A stretch of DNA of 64,000 nucleotides from Platanthera guangdongensis (lineage: Eukaryota > Streptophyta > Magnoliopsida > Asparagales > Orchidaceae). The translations under genes and the position numbers were made by a program. Each line of letters begins with the position of its first letter. Position 1 is the stretch's first letter. The stretch is from the NCBI GenBank assembly GCA_039583875.1, contig CM077150.1:185942375-186006374 (forward strand). Reading direction: 5' to 3'. Positions 1 through 10,051 of this stretch are shown here, piece by piece. The notes under the pieces were generated by a model, which worked only from the letters and a program-made list of their open reading frames with translations, was not told the DNA's origin and made no database searches.

Positions 1-1176
1 ATTTATATAAGAAGCCCGTAGGCTATAATAGTACTAAACTAGCAACTCCTCTCTCTCCTAACTCTGCTTGCTAGTACTTGTATCTCGAAACTTTGAAGAC
101 GATGGAGGTTCCTCTGCACGAGTAGTCCTATCAGCTGGCGTACCGTCCTGCAGCAACTAGTCGCTACGGTCATCCATCACCTGTGAATGGTTATTTAAAT
201 AACCGTTAGTCACAGAGCTAAGTAGAAACAAATCTCCTCCCTGGATCCATATCCTGGGGACAAGCTCACACACCCAATAAAAGTAGATAGTTGAAGCATG
301 ATAGGGTTAGTACAGTATTTCAAAAATAAGCTAGGAGCAACCAAAAAGAGGTGAAGCATAGTATAACTGGAATAGGAGCAACAATATACATCAATTATAA
401 TTTAGGCTCCACTAGCATAGCAACATAACAGTATTCACAACCCGTGCAAACATCATAGGCATTCACAGCAGCATACACATCGCAGGCGTTCACAGCCGCA
501 TACATATTGCAGGCATTCACGTTTGCGTACACATCACAGACATTCACAGCCGCGAACACATCACAGACATTCACAACCGCGTACACATTACAGGTATCCA
601 CAGCCCCATACACATTGCAGGCATTCACAGCCGCGTACACATCGCAGACATTCACAGCTGCGTACACATCGCAGACATTCACTGTCGCATACACATCGCA
701 GGCATTCACAGCCGCGTACACATCGCAGGCATTCACAGCCGCGCATAACATCCTATGTCGATATAGTATGGACCGCTTCTATTCCAGCAGGGTAGCGAGC
801 CCCCCTGGCCTCACCGATGTGGTTGTCGGTGATAGTGGCCAGTCTTGCCACTTTTGGGGGTGGTCATACTGCACAGCCCCAGGCCCTAATGTACAACCCC
901 GTGTACTATTGGATGTGAGTCATATCCGACGATACCATATTTTTGCTGACCAGTAGAGGAAAACCCAACGGGGAAAGATAATGGTCGGTCACCCGTAGTA
1001 CCCAGCTCCCCTGTCGCCTTGAGTCGTCGACCTTCCCGCACCGGTAAGAACGGTCTGCGGAAGGGACTGACCCATCATAATTCACCGCAAGCAATTTACA
1101 AGCAATCAAATAGTCAAATTTTCTATCACACACCAGGTCTGTGGAGGCCTGCCCTATTATGCTTCGAACTTCGGGC
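1..1176. repeat. Left flank of element A, probable old gypsy LTR sequence
   Basis: No credible gene. The block ends at the 5-bp duplication next to element A. It holds a 27-bp tandem array (446-748) and unique-looking sequence. The short open frames over the array are products of a repeat length divisible by three. By position it should be continuous with 21032 onward, interrupted by A. That it is the R-U5 part of the minus-strand LTR of element C is inference from the layout only. Confidence 0.4.
446..748. repeat. 27-bp tandem repeat, about 11 copies
   Basis: The unit is a variant of TACACATCGCAGG + CATTCACAGCCGCG (27 bases). Copies differ at a few sites such as ATCGCAGG/ATCACAGA and CCGCG/CTGCG. 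Since 27 is a multiple of three, long open frames rich in a repeated nonapeptide appear on both strands. I do not regard them as genes. Confidence 0.85.
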
Positions 1177-1654
1177 TGTAATGCCCCGAAACTCAAAAGA
1201 GGGGCGGGCAGCGTTTAGAACCAAGTTTGGTGCTTGGTAGGGGTCACGCGGCATGGGACACGGGTATGTCCAGGGCCGTGTCCTGCTCGGGTTCGACGAT
1301 CGTCTCGAGTGGTCGATGAAATGTACTCGAGACATCGAACACGGCCTGAGACGTGGGCGTGTCCAGGGTCGTGTTTTTCTCGGGTTGTTAGCCGAGTTGT
1401 ATCGGGGGAGGAACATGGCCTGGAGCCCAAGCGTGTTTGGGTTGACACAGGCATGTCAAATTGGACACGGGCGTGTCAAGGACCCGTGTTCTCTTCGGGT
1501 TGGTTTTGGTCCTGTGTCGATGGAGGAACATGCCCTGCAACACGAGCATGTACTGATTGACACGGGCGTGCCAAGTGTGACACGGGTGTGTTGAGAGCCT
1601 GTGTCCTGGCCAGACCTACTAATATATGCTATGTGACGGATAGGGGGTGTTACA
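1177..1654 (+). repeat. Element A 5' LTR, internally deleted
   Basis: This LTR is 478 bp against 2081 bp for the 3' LTR (18951-21031). The first ~440 bases match the start of the 3' LTR and the last ~40 match its end (ACCTACTxxTATATGCTATG). The missing ~1.6 kb corresponds to about 19385-20985 of the 3' copy. The break falls where GTCCTGG and CCCCGGCCAGACC are similar, which suits illegitimate recombination. It carries repeated GACACGGGCGTGTC-type motifs. Confidence 0.9.
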
Positions 1655-1657
1655 ATT

Positions 1658-1668
1658 TGGTATCAGAC
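1658..1668 (+). other. Primer binding site of element A (tRNA-iMet type)
   Basis: TGGTATCAGAC starts three bases after the LTR end. It matches the common plant site TGGTATCAGAGC, complementary to the 3' end of initiator tRNA-Met, except near its end. Confidence 0.85.
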
Positions 1669-1877
1669 TACTGGTTTCGGTCAACTTAAATGAATTCGTG
1701 GACGAATTCATTTAAGGGGTGGTGAGCACATGTGTGTGCGTCATCATTATAATATAAAAAGAAACCATGAATGTCCACTTAGGAATGAAAATACACATGT
1801 TTGAGGAACCTGTGTGTTCCTCTAAATGCTTTTTGCAATTTTGTTTGGTCGCTTAACAGTGTTTTGTATGACTATAG

Positions 1878-3024
1878 GTGACCAGGAGTGGCGCAGGGCT
1901 GTCAGAACGCCCGGTTTCTGAGGCTAGTAGCGCACTGAATGATGTGCATGCAACACCTCACTCGGCAGAAAACATACGATTGGTGGTTGAAGCTGTGTTT
2001 GCTATGATTAATGCCTAGCCTGCAAGACAAATGCAGCAGCCTACTCCTGCGGTGGAGCAGGTACCGCTTTAAGCGGCGGAACCGAGAAGGGTGGAGCAAG
2101 TGGTAGTGGATCCATTAGTGCCAAGGAGAGCAACCAAAAAGCAGCTCAAGCATGTTATGGGCTTCAATCCTCCGGTGTTCTCGGGGACGGGAACCCCATC
2201 CCAAGCTGAGGATTGGCTCTCCCGAGTAAAGAGAGTCTTGACAGCTACTGAAACGGAGGAGTGGCAGATGACCACCATAGCTACTTTCCTGTTGGATGGA
2301 GATGCAAGGCTGTGGTGGGAAAGTTTAGAGCTACATCACCTGAGGGGAAGGCAACTCACGGACGTCTCGATGGAAGAATTTTCGAGACTATTCTTGGCAA
2401 GGTACCTTCCCTCGACTCAGAGGATCGTGATGGAGAATGAATTCTAGAAGTTGACGCAAGGAGAGAGTAGCGTGGACGAGTACCTCCACGTATTCACACG
2501 ATTGGGTCTGTACCCTAGCTCTACATTTGCTGATGAGGAGTGTAAGACGAACCGATTCTATGAGGGTCTGAAGGATGACCTAAGGCTACTGCTCTCGGGG
2601 CCTATGACGCAGGGCTTCTTGGCCCTGGTCAATACGGCCCGGTCTTTGGAGAAGGATCTGAGGAATGTGCAAGCGAAGAAATACTCTAGTGCAAAAGGGA
2701 CGGAGTTCAAAATGCCGAACTCCTCAAAATCTGTGTTCCGTAAGTGGAATAAGATGGCTAGGACTTCGGGTACAACCCCTTCTTCTGGTGTATCTGGGGA
2801 GACTACAGCCCGAATCCCGGGCGCATGCTATAATTATGGAATGCTGGGACACTATGCTCGAGATTGTCAAAGCGAACGTCCAAAGTCCGAGAGAAAGCTG
2901 GGAGCAACCTATAATGAGAAGGGCAAGGCGGTGGAGTTAACCGCATCCCATTATGCTCCAGCTCAACCTAGAGTCTATAATCTTGGCCAGCAGGAGGCCA
3001 TAAAGCAAGCTGATGTGGTGACAG
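1878..3024 (+). pseudogene. gag: Element A gag (capsid-nucleocapsid), broken
   Basis: One reading frame runs from a GTG at 1878 (in the place of an expected ATG, context TxACCAGGAGTGGC) to 3024. It has stops inside the N-terminal part (after FAMINA and after EQVPL) and a TAG at 2446-2448 after MENEF. The capsid core is seen as GDARLWWESL, FSRLFLARYLP, VDEYLHVFTRLG and TNRFYEGLKDDLR. The zinc knuckle at about 2826-2867 reads CYNYGMLGHYARDC, so its second cysteine is a tyrosine. The frame reaches ADVVTG just before an intron-like segment. Gag would form the particle and bind element RNA. Homologous to the gag of element B. Confidence 0.9.
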
Positions 3025-3100
3025 GTACAGTTAAAATTTATAGCAAGTCAGCTTTAAATACTTGTTACCTTGTGCATGCTTGCTTTTTACTTTTGTATAG
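3025..3100 (+). other. Intron-like 76-bp segment between gag and protease of element A
   Basis: The segment starts GTACAG and ends TTTTTACTTTTGTATAG, with a pyrimidine-rich stretch before AG. Removing it joins the gag frame (ADVVTG) exactly in frame with the protease frame (FVLICDNP, then ALFDMGASHSF). This gives the order expected for the family, in which VVTG lies just before protease. Left in place, the gag frame ends at 3122 in a non-conserved tail. 76 mod 3 is 1, so the two frames fit only if it is removed. It could also be a decayed 76-bp insertion. Confidence 0.6.
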
Positions 3101-4800
3101 GCTTTGTTTTGATTTGCGATAATCCAGCGAGTGCACTCTTTGATATGGGAGCTTCGCACTCCTTTTTGTCCGAAGGATTCATATCGTGCATCGGAGTACC
3201 TTCTTCGATGGCAAATGACAAACTGGATGTGTTGTTGCCAAATGGGTGTTCAATGCACGCGGATAGAGTCTGTGGTGTAAAGATACGAATTGGGAGTCAG
3301 GAGTTTGACTTGCAAGCCTCGTTAATGCTGCTAGTGGAATTCGACATGATATTTGGTATGGACTGGCTCTCGGAGCAGCAGACATACATTGATTGCAATC
3401 GCAAGGAGGTCAAGTTGGGAATTAGTCGTGAGATGACATTTGCGGGCTTACAATTGTCGAGCAAGACTTTGATGTCTGCTCTTTAGGTGGTTAAGGCGGT
3501 TCGTGCTGGTGTAGAGCTGTTCTTCATGGTAGTGGAGGCTTCGAAGCCTAAGCCTTCTTTGGACAACATTCCAGTGGTATCCGAGTACCCTGATGTGTTC
3601 CCTGGCGATCTCCCTGGAGCCCCACCTCAGCGGGAGATAGACTTTACTATTGAGCTAGTGCCAGGTGCCAAACCTGTGTTATACTCTCCGTATCGGCTAG
3701 CGCCTAAGGAAATGGCGGAGCTAAAGGTTCAACTTCAAGAGTTGTTGGAACAGGGTTATGTGCGTCCAAGTTCGTCGCCTTGGAGCGCACCGGTCCTTTT
3801 TGTGAAGAAGAAGTACAGAAGCTTGCGACTCTGTATCGATTATCGAGAGCTGAACAAGTTAACGGAGAAGAACAAGTAGCTGATCCCAAGGACTGATGAT
3901 CTGTTCGATCAGTTAGTCGGGTCATCGGTGTACTCGAAATTAGATCTTAAGTCTGGGTATTATCAGCTGAGGATAAGGGAAAGTGATATCCCCAATACAA
4001 CTTTTAGCACGAGATACATGCATTATGAGTTTACCGTCATGCCATTTGGGCTGACTAATGCGCCATCAATGTTCATGGATCTGATGAACAGAACTTTCAG
4101 AGAGTACCTGGACCACTTCGTGATCGTCTTTATAGACGATATATTGGTGTACTCCCAGAGTGAGGAGGATCACTTTAAGCATCTACATTTGGTGTTGAAG
4201 ACGATGAGGAGGAACGAACTGTACGCCAATTTCTCCAAATGTGAGTTTTGGTTGTCCTCAGTAGCATTCCTTGGTCACATAGTTAGTGGAGAGGGAATTG
4301 CGGTGGATCCGGCGAATATAGTTGCTATACGGGAGTGGCCTGTGCTGTCTACCGTAGCGGAAGTCCGGAGTTTTCTGGGGCTTGCCGGCTATTACAGGCG
4401 CTTCGTCGAGAACTTCTCGTGGATAGCGTTACCCCTCACGACTCTGACGAGGAAAGAGAAGAAGTTTGTTTGGACGCCTGAGTGCGTACAAGCTTTCAAA
4501 GAGTTGAAAAGTAGGTTGACCACAGTGCCTGTTCTAAGTTCGCCTAGCGGGACTGAAGGCTTTGAGATCTACAACGATGCTTCCGGCAGTGGATTGGGTT
4601 GTGTTCTACTGCAGCATGGAAGTGTGATAGCTTATGGTTCGCGTTAGCTGAAGGTACATGAAAGGAATTATCTGGTCCATGACATGGAGTTAGCGACCGT
4701 GATATTTGCCCCGAAGCTTTGGAGGCATTACTTGTATGGTGTGAAGGTCGATATCTATACCGACCACAAGAGCCTGAAGTACTTGTTGGATCAAAAGTAT
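3101..4800 (+). pseudogene. pol: Element A pol, 5' part: protease, RT, RNase H (N half)
   Basis: One frame throughout, with TAG stops at 3484-3486, 3877-3879 and 4645-4647. Protease: ALFDMGASHSF near 3133-3165 (the usual D-S-G is D-M-G). [61 protein letters not shown], catalytic FIDDILVYS (about 4129-4155) and [12 protein letters not shown]. RNase [32 protein letters not shown] and [14 protein letters not shown], where it is cut by SV1 after codon 4798-4800. The frame resumes with LNMRQR at 17212. RT copies the RNA genome and RNase H removes the template. No longer functional. Confidence 0.92.
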
Positions 4801-5661
4801 TGAAAGATATGGTACCTAAACACCTATAGGGGGGGGGGGGGTGAATAGGTGACCTAATCCTTTTCTAACATTGTTGGCAGCCAAACAGTTATATCACAGA
4901 TTTCTAACTAGTTTATCTCAGCAATCAGCAATAATCAAACATACACAGCACATTCACAGCACAGCACACAGTGATTTATAGTGGTTCCCCAGGATATGGG
5001 TACATCCACTTTCCCCCTTCGCCTATCTAGCAGTGTACTAGATTCGGCCAAACTCCTGCACTGTCTCAGAACCCAAATTGGTTCCTACCTCAGGCCCAAA
5101 GCCTTACAACTCAGCTTTATCTCAAAGCCTACACTCAGCCAATCAAGGCCTACACTCAGAGATTACAATCTCCTACACTCAGGCTAACAAGCCCTACCCT
5201 CAGCCTTTATAGATATAGGCTTACAATCACTCAGATCCAATGGATCCTACAAGTTTCAAATGTAATACAAATTATAACTCTACAACTAAGAATTAAAGGA
5301 GGGGAGTTGAGAGATTCTTGATGAGTTCTTGGAAGAACTCAGCTGGATTCACCCTGACTTAGCTTTCTTCAAAGCTTCTTGAGTAGAACTGAATAAGGCT
5401 GAATCCTCTGCAGTTGTTCCTTGACCTCTGCTACTTAAGATCCAGACTGAATCTGAATCCTTCTTCTCAGCCCAGTTCCAAAGGCTGATTTCTTGGAAGG
5501 AGCCCTCTCTCTCCAACTTCTTAGATCTGCGGTTGGACTGCCAGATATTCTTGTGTTGATACTCAGTATACCACTTTTATGATTACTTCAGCAATAATCT
5601 GAACTCTGTTATCAATTTGATCAACAACCTCAACAACAGTTTCTGTAAACTGTAGGTGCCT

Positions 5662-5669
5662 ATTTATAG
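5662..5669 (-). promoter_or_regulatory. TATA box of SV1 3' LTR
   Basis: TATAAATA on the minus strand in CCTATAAATAGGCACC, downstream of the palindrome array. The identical site in the 5' LTR is at 15999-15992. Confidence 0.75.
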
Positions 5670-5819
5670 GCCTTCTTCATGATAACCGGCTGGTCCGGTT
5701 CATAACTGACTTCTGACATCTCTGACAGTTGCTGTAGACCGGCTAGATCGGCAGCTGTCATGTCAACCAGTCACTTCTTGAAAATCTCTAACAGTCAGTA
5801 AGTGTCGAGACTTTCTGTC

Positions 5820-6735
5820 TTTAAGTGTCGACACTTATAGACCAAGTGTCGACACATGCTTTGTAAGTGTCGACACAAGTCTACAAGGTGTCGACACATA
5901 TCCTTATATGTCTCGACACAGATTCTTCTTCATGTGTCGACACTGAAATTGAGTGTCGACACAAGTACTTGTTCTTATAGCTTTTGCTGAATTCTTCTAT
6001 GTGTCGACACATCTCCTTTGTGTCGACACAACTTCTTGTGTTGAATCTGTCTAGTGTCGACACTGCTTCTTGGTGTCGACACATAGTCTTCTATGTTGAA
6101 ACTTGCTGAGTGTCGACACGGCTCCTTGTGTCGACATACTTTCTTGTTGTTGAGACTTCAGCTGAGTGTCGACACATTCCCATAGTGTCGACACTTGTAC
6201 TTAGAATAATTTGTTGTTCTTTCTGTTCTTTGCTAAGTGTCGACACAGCTCCATGTGTCGACATTTTCTTCAAGTGTTGAGTCTTTAGCTGTGTGTCGAC
6301 ACATTGTTCTGGGTGTCGACACATACTTCAAATGTTGACTCTTCTGTTGAGTGTCGACACGTTGTGTTGAGTGTCGACACTTACTTCAAATGCTGACTCT
6401 TCTGCATAGTGTCGACACATTGTGTTGAGTGTCGACACTTGTACTTAGACTCTGCAGACTTTTGCTGAGTGTCGACACAGCTCCAAGTGTCGACACTTTC
6501 TGATGTAGACACAGCTTCACTGGGTGTCGACACAGCTCCTTGTGTCGACACTTTCTGTCTGCACTTTTCTTCACTGAGTGTCGACACAGCTCCAAGTGTC
6601 GACACTTTCTGTCTGGTGTCGACTCTGCATCCCAGGTGTCGACACAATGACTCCAAGTGTCGACACTGCTTGTCTGGGTGTCGACACAAGCTTTCTTAAG
6701 TGTCGACACTTTTCCTCTGGGTGTCGACACATGGA
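5820..6735. repeat. GTGTCGACAC palindrome array in SV1 3' LTR
   Basis: I count about 31 perfect copies of the 10-bp palindrome GTGTCGACAC plus several with one change (GTCTCGACAC, GTGTCGACAT). Spacing is irregular, mostly 15 to 50 bp, often with linkers such as AGCTCCAA or TTCAAATGTTGA. Each copy holds a CpG and a GTCGAC core. It lies in U3, upstream of the TATA box, so a role as a multiplied transcription-factor site is likely. The factor is unknown. Confidence 0.92.
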
Positions 6736-6875
6736 CTTAGAAACTTTTTGCTTCAGTCCAGTTCTTTCTTAACCTGCACAAGTAACTCAAACATACATCA
6801 AATACATTATGATGTATATCATTGAGTTGGGTGAGACTTCTTTAAATCAGGTACATTTGACCAATGTACCCAACA

Positions 6876-6890
6876 ATCTCCCCCTATTTG
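6876..6890 (-). other. SV1 polypurine tract
   Basis: On the minus strand CAAATAGGGGGAGAT lies directly before the 3' LTR start TGTTGGGTAC. This is the usual place and composition of the plus-strand primer. Confidence 0.85.
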
Positions 6891-7176
6891 GAGAAGTCAT
6901 AACCCTTAGTCAATGATATACACCATCCACAATTAAAATTACAAAATGATGTACAGCAGATTATAAACAGCAGGGTAAACATAAACATGTAATAAATTCA
7001 CACATGTATACACATTCAGCATTGCAGAACAAATAAGAAATAGACATATTTACAGAACAATCATGAAATATATTTATCATATATTGTTCTAACATTGTTC
7101 CTTATACATTTTCAATGGTGTACAAAAATGTTTTCCATTCAACAGATTACAACAAGCTTCAAGTTTAATTCCTAAT
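6891..7176 (-). other. SV1 3' untranslated spacer
   Basis: AT-rich spacer of about 290 bases between the end of ORF3 and the polypurine tract. I see no further gene or strong structure. Confidence 0.6.
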
Positions 7177-10020
7177 CTATTTCTGATCAGGTTCTTTGAT
7201 AACTATTCCCTTTCCAGCTTGAACTTGAGCTTTGACAGGGGCTTCAGCAGGTTCAGCAACAGCAGGCTTCTTTCCTTTTAAGTCCTTCTTTTTCAGCTCT
7301 TCTGCTTTTATTTTCTGCCTCTCAAAGTAGTGGTATGGCTTGGGGAAGTACTTGCTAGGCTCCACAGCAGTTGGAGGTAGCTTTCCCATCTTAGCCTTCC
7401 TTCTGAATTGTACTATAGCCTCCTGCCTAATCTCATGCTTTCTCCATTCTGCCTCAGAGAACCATTTATTCCTTTCATGAGCATTGTCCTTTGCAGCTTT
7501 CAAGGCAGTAAGAATTATATTTCTAGAGGTAGGGCTCCATTGTTCAAAATCTGGCTTTTGTTCAGCTTGTTCCCTAAACCTCTTCTTTGATAACCTTGCC
7601 TCTTCTTCTTTGTTCATGGCCTCCTACAGAGCTTCAGAAATAGGTTGAACAACCTTCTCAATATGAACTTTGGCCTTTCCCTCAGTTGGGCTATACATAG
7701 TGCTGACATCTGCTTGAACCATATCAAAATCTGGAGTTGGATATATCACTTGAGCTACTTCTTGTTGCTCACCTCCAAGATATGCAGTTTGTATTCCTGA
7801 TTCAGCCACATTATCATCATCACAAAGTGGAGGATAGCCCAGTGTAGCTCTGATGGAGTTGGATATCCATTTGGCATGGTCAAAGCTAGCTTTGACTAAT
7901 ACCCTCTCCCCCTTTATGACTTCTCTGGCCATATGGTCTCTGACATCATCCTTTTGAAACCTTATCTGACTGTCCAAGTATCTGATGCCCTCTTTAAAGT
8001 AAGGTCTGAGCTTAGTAAGCTGTTCAGAGATGGCCTTCTGGGAATCTTGAATGGCAGTCTTGACAGCAGAAATCTCAGCTTGAAAGACCTGATCAAAGTC
8101 AGCCTTAGCAGCAGCAGTAGATGTTGAAGGTTCAGCAGTCTTATTCTTCAACTCAGTGACTATAGCATTATGGGAGGCAGTCAAATTATCATTCATTCTT
8201 AACTGATTCTCCAGCACATATCCTTGCTTTACTACTATATCATCTACCTGAGCCTTGATCTTCTCCTGGTGAGTTGCCAAATAGACCACTACATTCCCAC
8301 CCTTGTGGAAGCAGTCAGTCATTTCCTTCTTGTTCAGATTCATCTCAAACCTTATAGATTTGATATCTTGTGCAAGATCAAACTGTAGGGACTTGTGCCC
8401 TTCATCCACATAAGCCTCTATGGCCTTCCTTTGCTCATCCAACTTGATCTGCATGGCAATCATCAAAGCACTATAATCAACTGTTGGAGCTTGTTGAACT
8501 ATAGGCTGTGGGGCAATGGATTGCAAGGCTTTCTTGTAACTCTGACTTCTTCTTTTAAAAACATAAAGTTTCTTCTTCTTGGCCCTAGCACTCTCCTCAT
8601 CCTCAGAGGCAGAAGTGCTGGCAATATCAACCCTATCCTTAGGGCTTTGAGGTTTGTCAACTGGCACAGCAGTTGCTTTCTCAGTTTCCAGCCTAATAGG
8701 CTCTTCCAGAACTTCCATGTGCTCCCCCTCAGCAGCAGCACTCTTATCTTCAGCAGCAGCATCCTTGTCCATATCAAAATCCTCTTGATCTAGATTTAAG
8801 AATAAATCCTCCATTGTATATTCAGGTGGAGATGGAGCTGGAGACAGTCTTTGCTCTTCAACCACTAATGCAGGTACCACTTCTTGTTCAGCAGATTTGT
8901 CTTCTAAAACAACATCTGGTACTTGACTGTCTAGCTGAGTTTGCTGATGGACATCAGACAAATTAGCATCTTTTATAATATAGTCTAAAGTTTTTAAGTC
9001 AGTGAGTACCTCTTGGATAATGACTGTGGCTTGCTCACTGTCCAGAGTAGATGGTTCTTCTACTACTGGAAGCTCCCCCTGGCTGTGATCCCTATGGATG
9101 GGGCTAGCTTGAGGCAGCTCCCCCTGGATCTCAGCTACATCTTGAGCAGCAGGGGTCTTTACTACTGTCTCCTCCTCTTGCTCATCAGGTGTGAACACCA
9201 CCTGTTCTTCACTCTCAGAACTGCTTGAGGACTCTTGTGCCACAACAGCAGTTTTCCTTTTCTTCCTGGGAGGAGAATCTTTCTTAGTAACTGGCTTCTT
9301 TGGAGTGGGCAGTTCCTTTGACAGCACCCTTTCCCACCTAGAAAATATCCTGGAATCCATCTTCCTCATGTGGTTAATCTTGCTTCCAGCAGCATTGCTC
9401 ATTACCTCTGGTATTGTACCAGCTAGGTAGAGACTTAGTATTCTGCCCAGGTTGGGCTTCTTCAAGCTCTCCTTGATTTTCTCATAGATTACCATTGACC
9501 AATCTGTTCTTAGGGTGAAGATAATTCTTGTCATGACATTGAACATTGAGGCTGACACCCTGTCATGCCCTCCAGGCTTACTGAGAATGACCTTTCCCAT
9601 AATTTCAGACAGGAATTTTCCTTGACTGTTCATGCCTTTCCTGTTAAAGACAGAACCTATCTTCAGCTTTGGATCAAGTCCACACCAGGTAAGAGCATCC
9701 CTGGTCTTGGATGTAGAAACTTCTTCTTCATCTTGAGTCTTAGGTAGCTGAAGTACCTTCCTCAGACTTTTTGGTGAGACCTTGACTTTGGATCCATGCA
9801 CTCTGGATTTGATTCTATATCCAGAGTCATCAACTGCAGCTCCAGTAAGGAATTCAAGAACTTCCTTCTTCCAAATCTTGGTTGGTTCTGAAACCAAATA
9901 TTCTAGTCCAGAATCGCTGACTAGGGTTACTACCGATTGGATTTCTTGATCTCCATCATCGAACGCGCCGCGCACAAGTTCATAGCCTTCGTTAACGTTC
10001 TCCTCTAGCTTGGGAGCCGT
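7177..10020 (-). CDS. SV1 ORF3: large additional ORF, one internal stop; plant-transposon domain plus coiled coil
   Basis: One open frame from 10107 to 7177, broken only by a TAG at 7626-7624. Coding-like sequence starts near 10020, where ACG GCT CCC AAG suggests a lost ATG start (or ACG use). Upstream in-frame codons contain LTR-like GTGTCGACAC copies. Residues about 20-230 from this start hold KKEVLEFLTG, VSPKSLRKVLQLP, ALTWCGLD and MFNVMTRIIFTLRTDW, resembling the 'putative plant transposon protein' family (Transposase_32-like; my recognition, not searched). Then a basic cluster (PPRKKRK), a Ser/acidic stretch, a second basic cluster (RAKKKKLYVFKRR) and long helical, probably coiled-coil sequence. 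The part after the stop (7617-7177) is Lys/Glu rich. I see no signal peptide or membrane segment, so it is not obviously Env-like. Nuclear localisation is inferred from the basic clusters. Function unknown. Confidence 0.75.
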
Positions 10021-10051
10021 TAGGGTTTGGAGAATTTTTCTTGAGAAAAGA

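Larger units (their letters stand above)
4801..6875 (-). repeat. SV1 3' LTR
   Basis: 2075 bp, matching 15133-17206 nearly throughout. Reading the minus strand: U3 from 6875 with about 30 GTGTCGACAC palindromes, TATAAATA at 5669-5662, then R-U5 with repeated CTGAGTGTAGG-like motifs and the conserved end CTATCTTTCA. A run of G at about 4830-4842 (plus) makes the last bases less certain. Confidence 0.95.

Noticed and set aside
446..748. A CRISPR-like look of short repeats with spacers (also for the palindrome arrays)
   Set aside because: The context is plant retrotransposons, the 27-bp units are head to tail without spacers, and the palindromes are 10 bp with irregular linkers. No cas genes.
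395..956. Three overlapping open frames of up to 149 codons with repeated nonapeptides
   Set aside because: They follow from a 27-bp tandem repeat, which keeps frames open on both strands. No start context or family likeness.
5880..6740. Many small frames rich in VDT/RHL/CRH in the SV1 LTR
   Set aside because: Translations of the GTGTCGACAC array, present in both LTRs and outside the coding region.
8395..9747. Plus-strand frames opposite SV1 ORF3
   Set aside because: Shadows of the minus-strand coding sequence.
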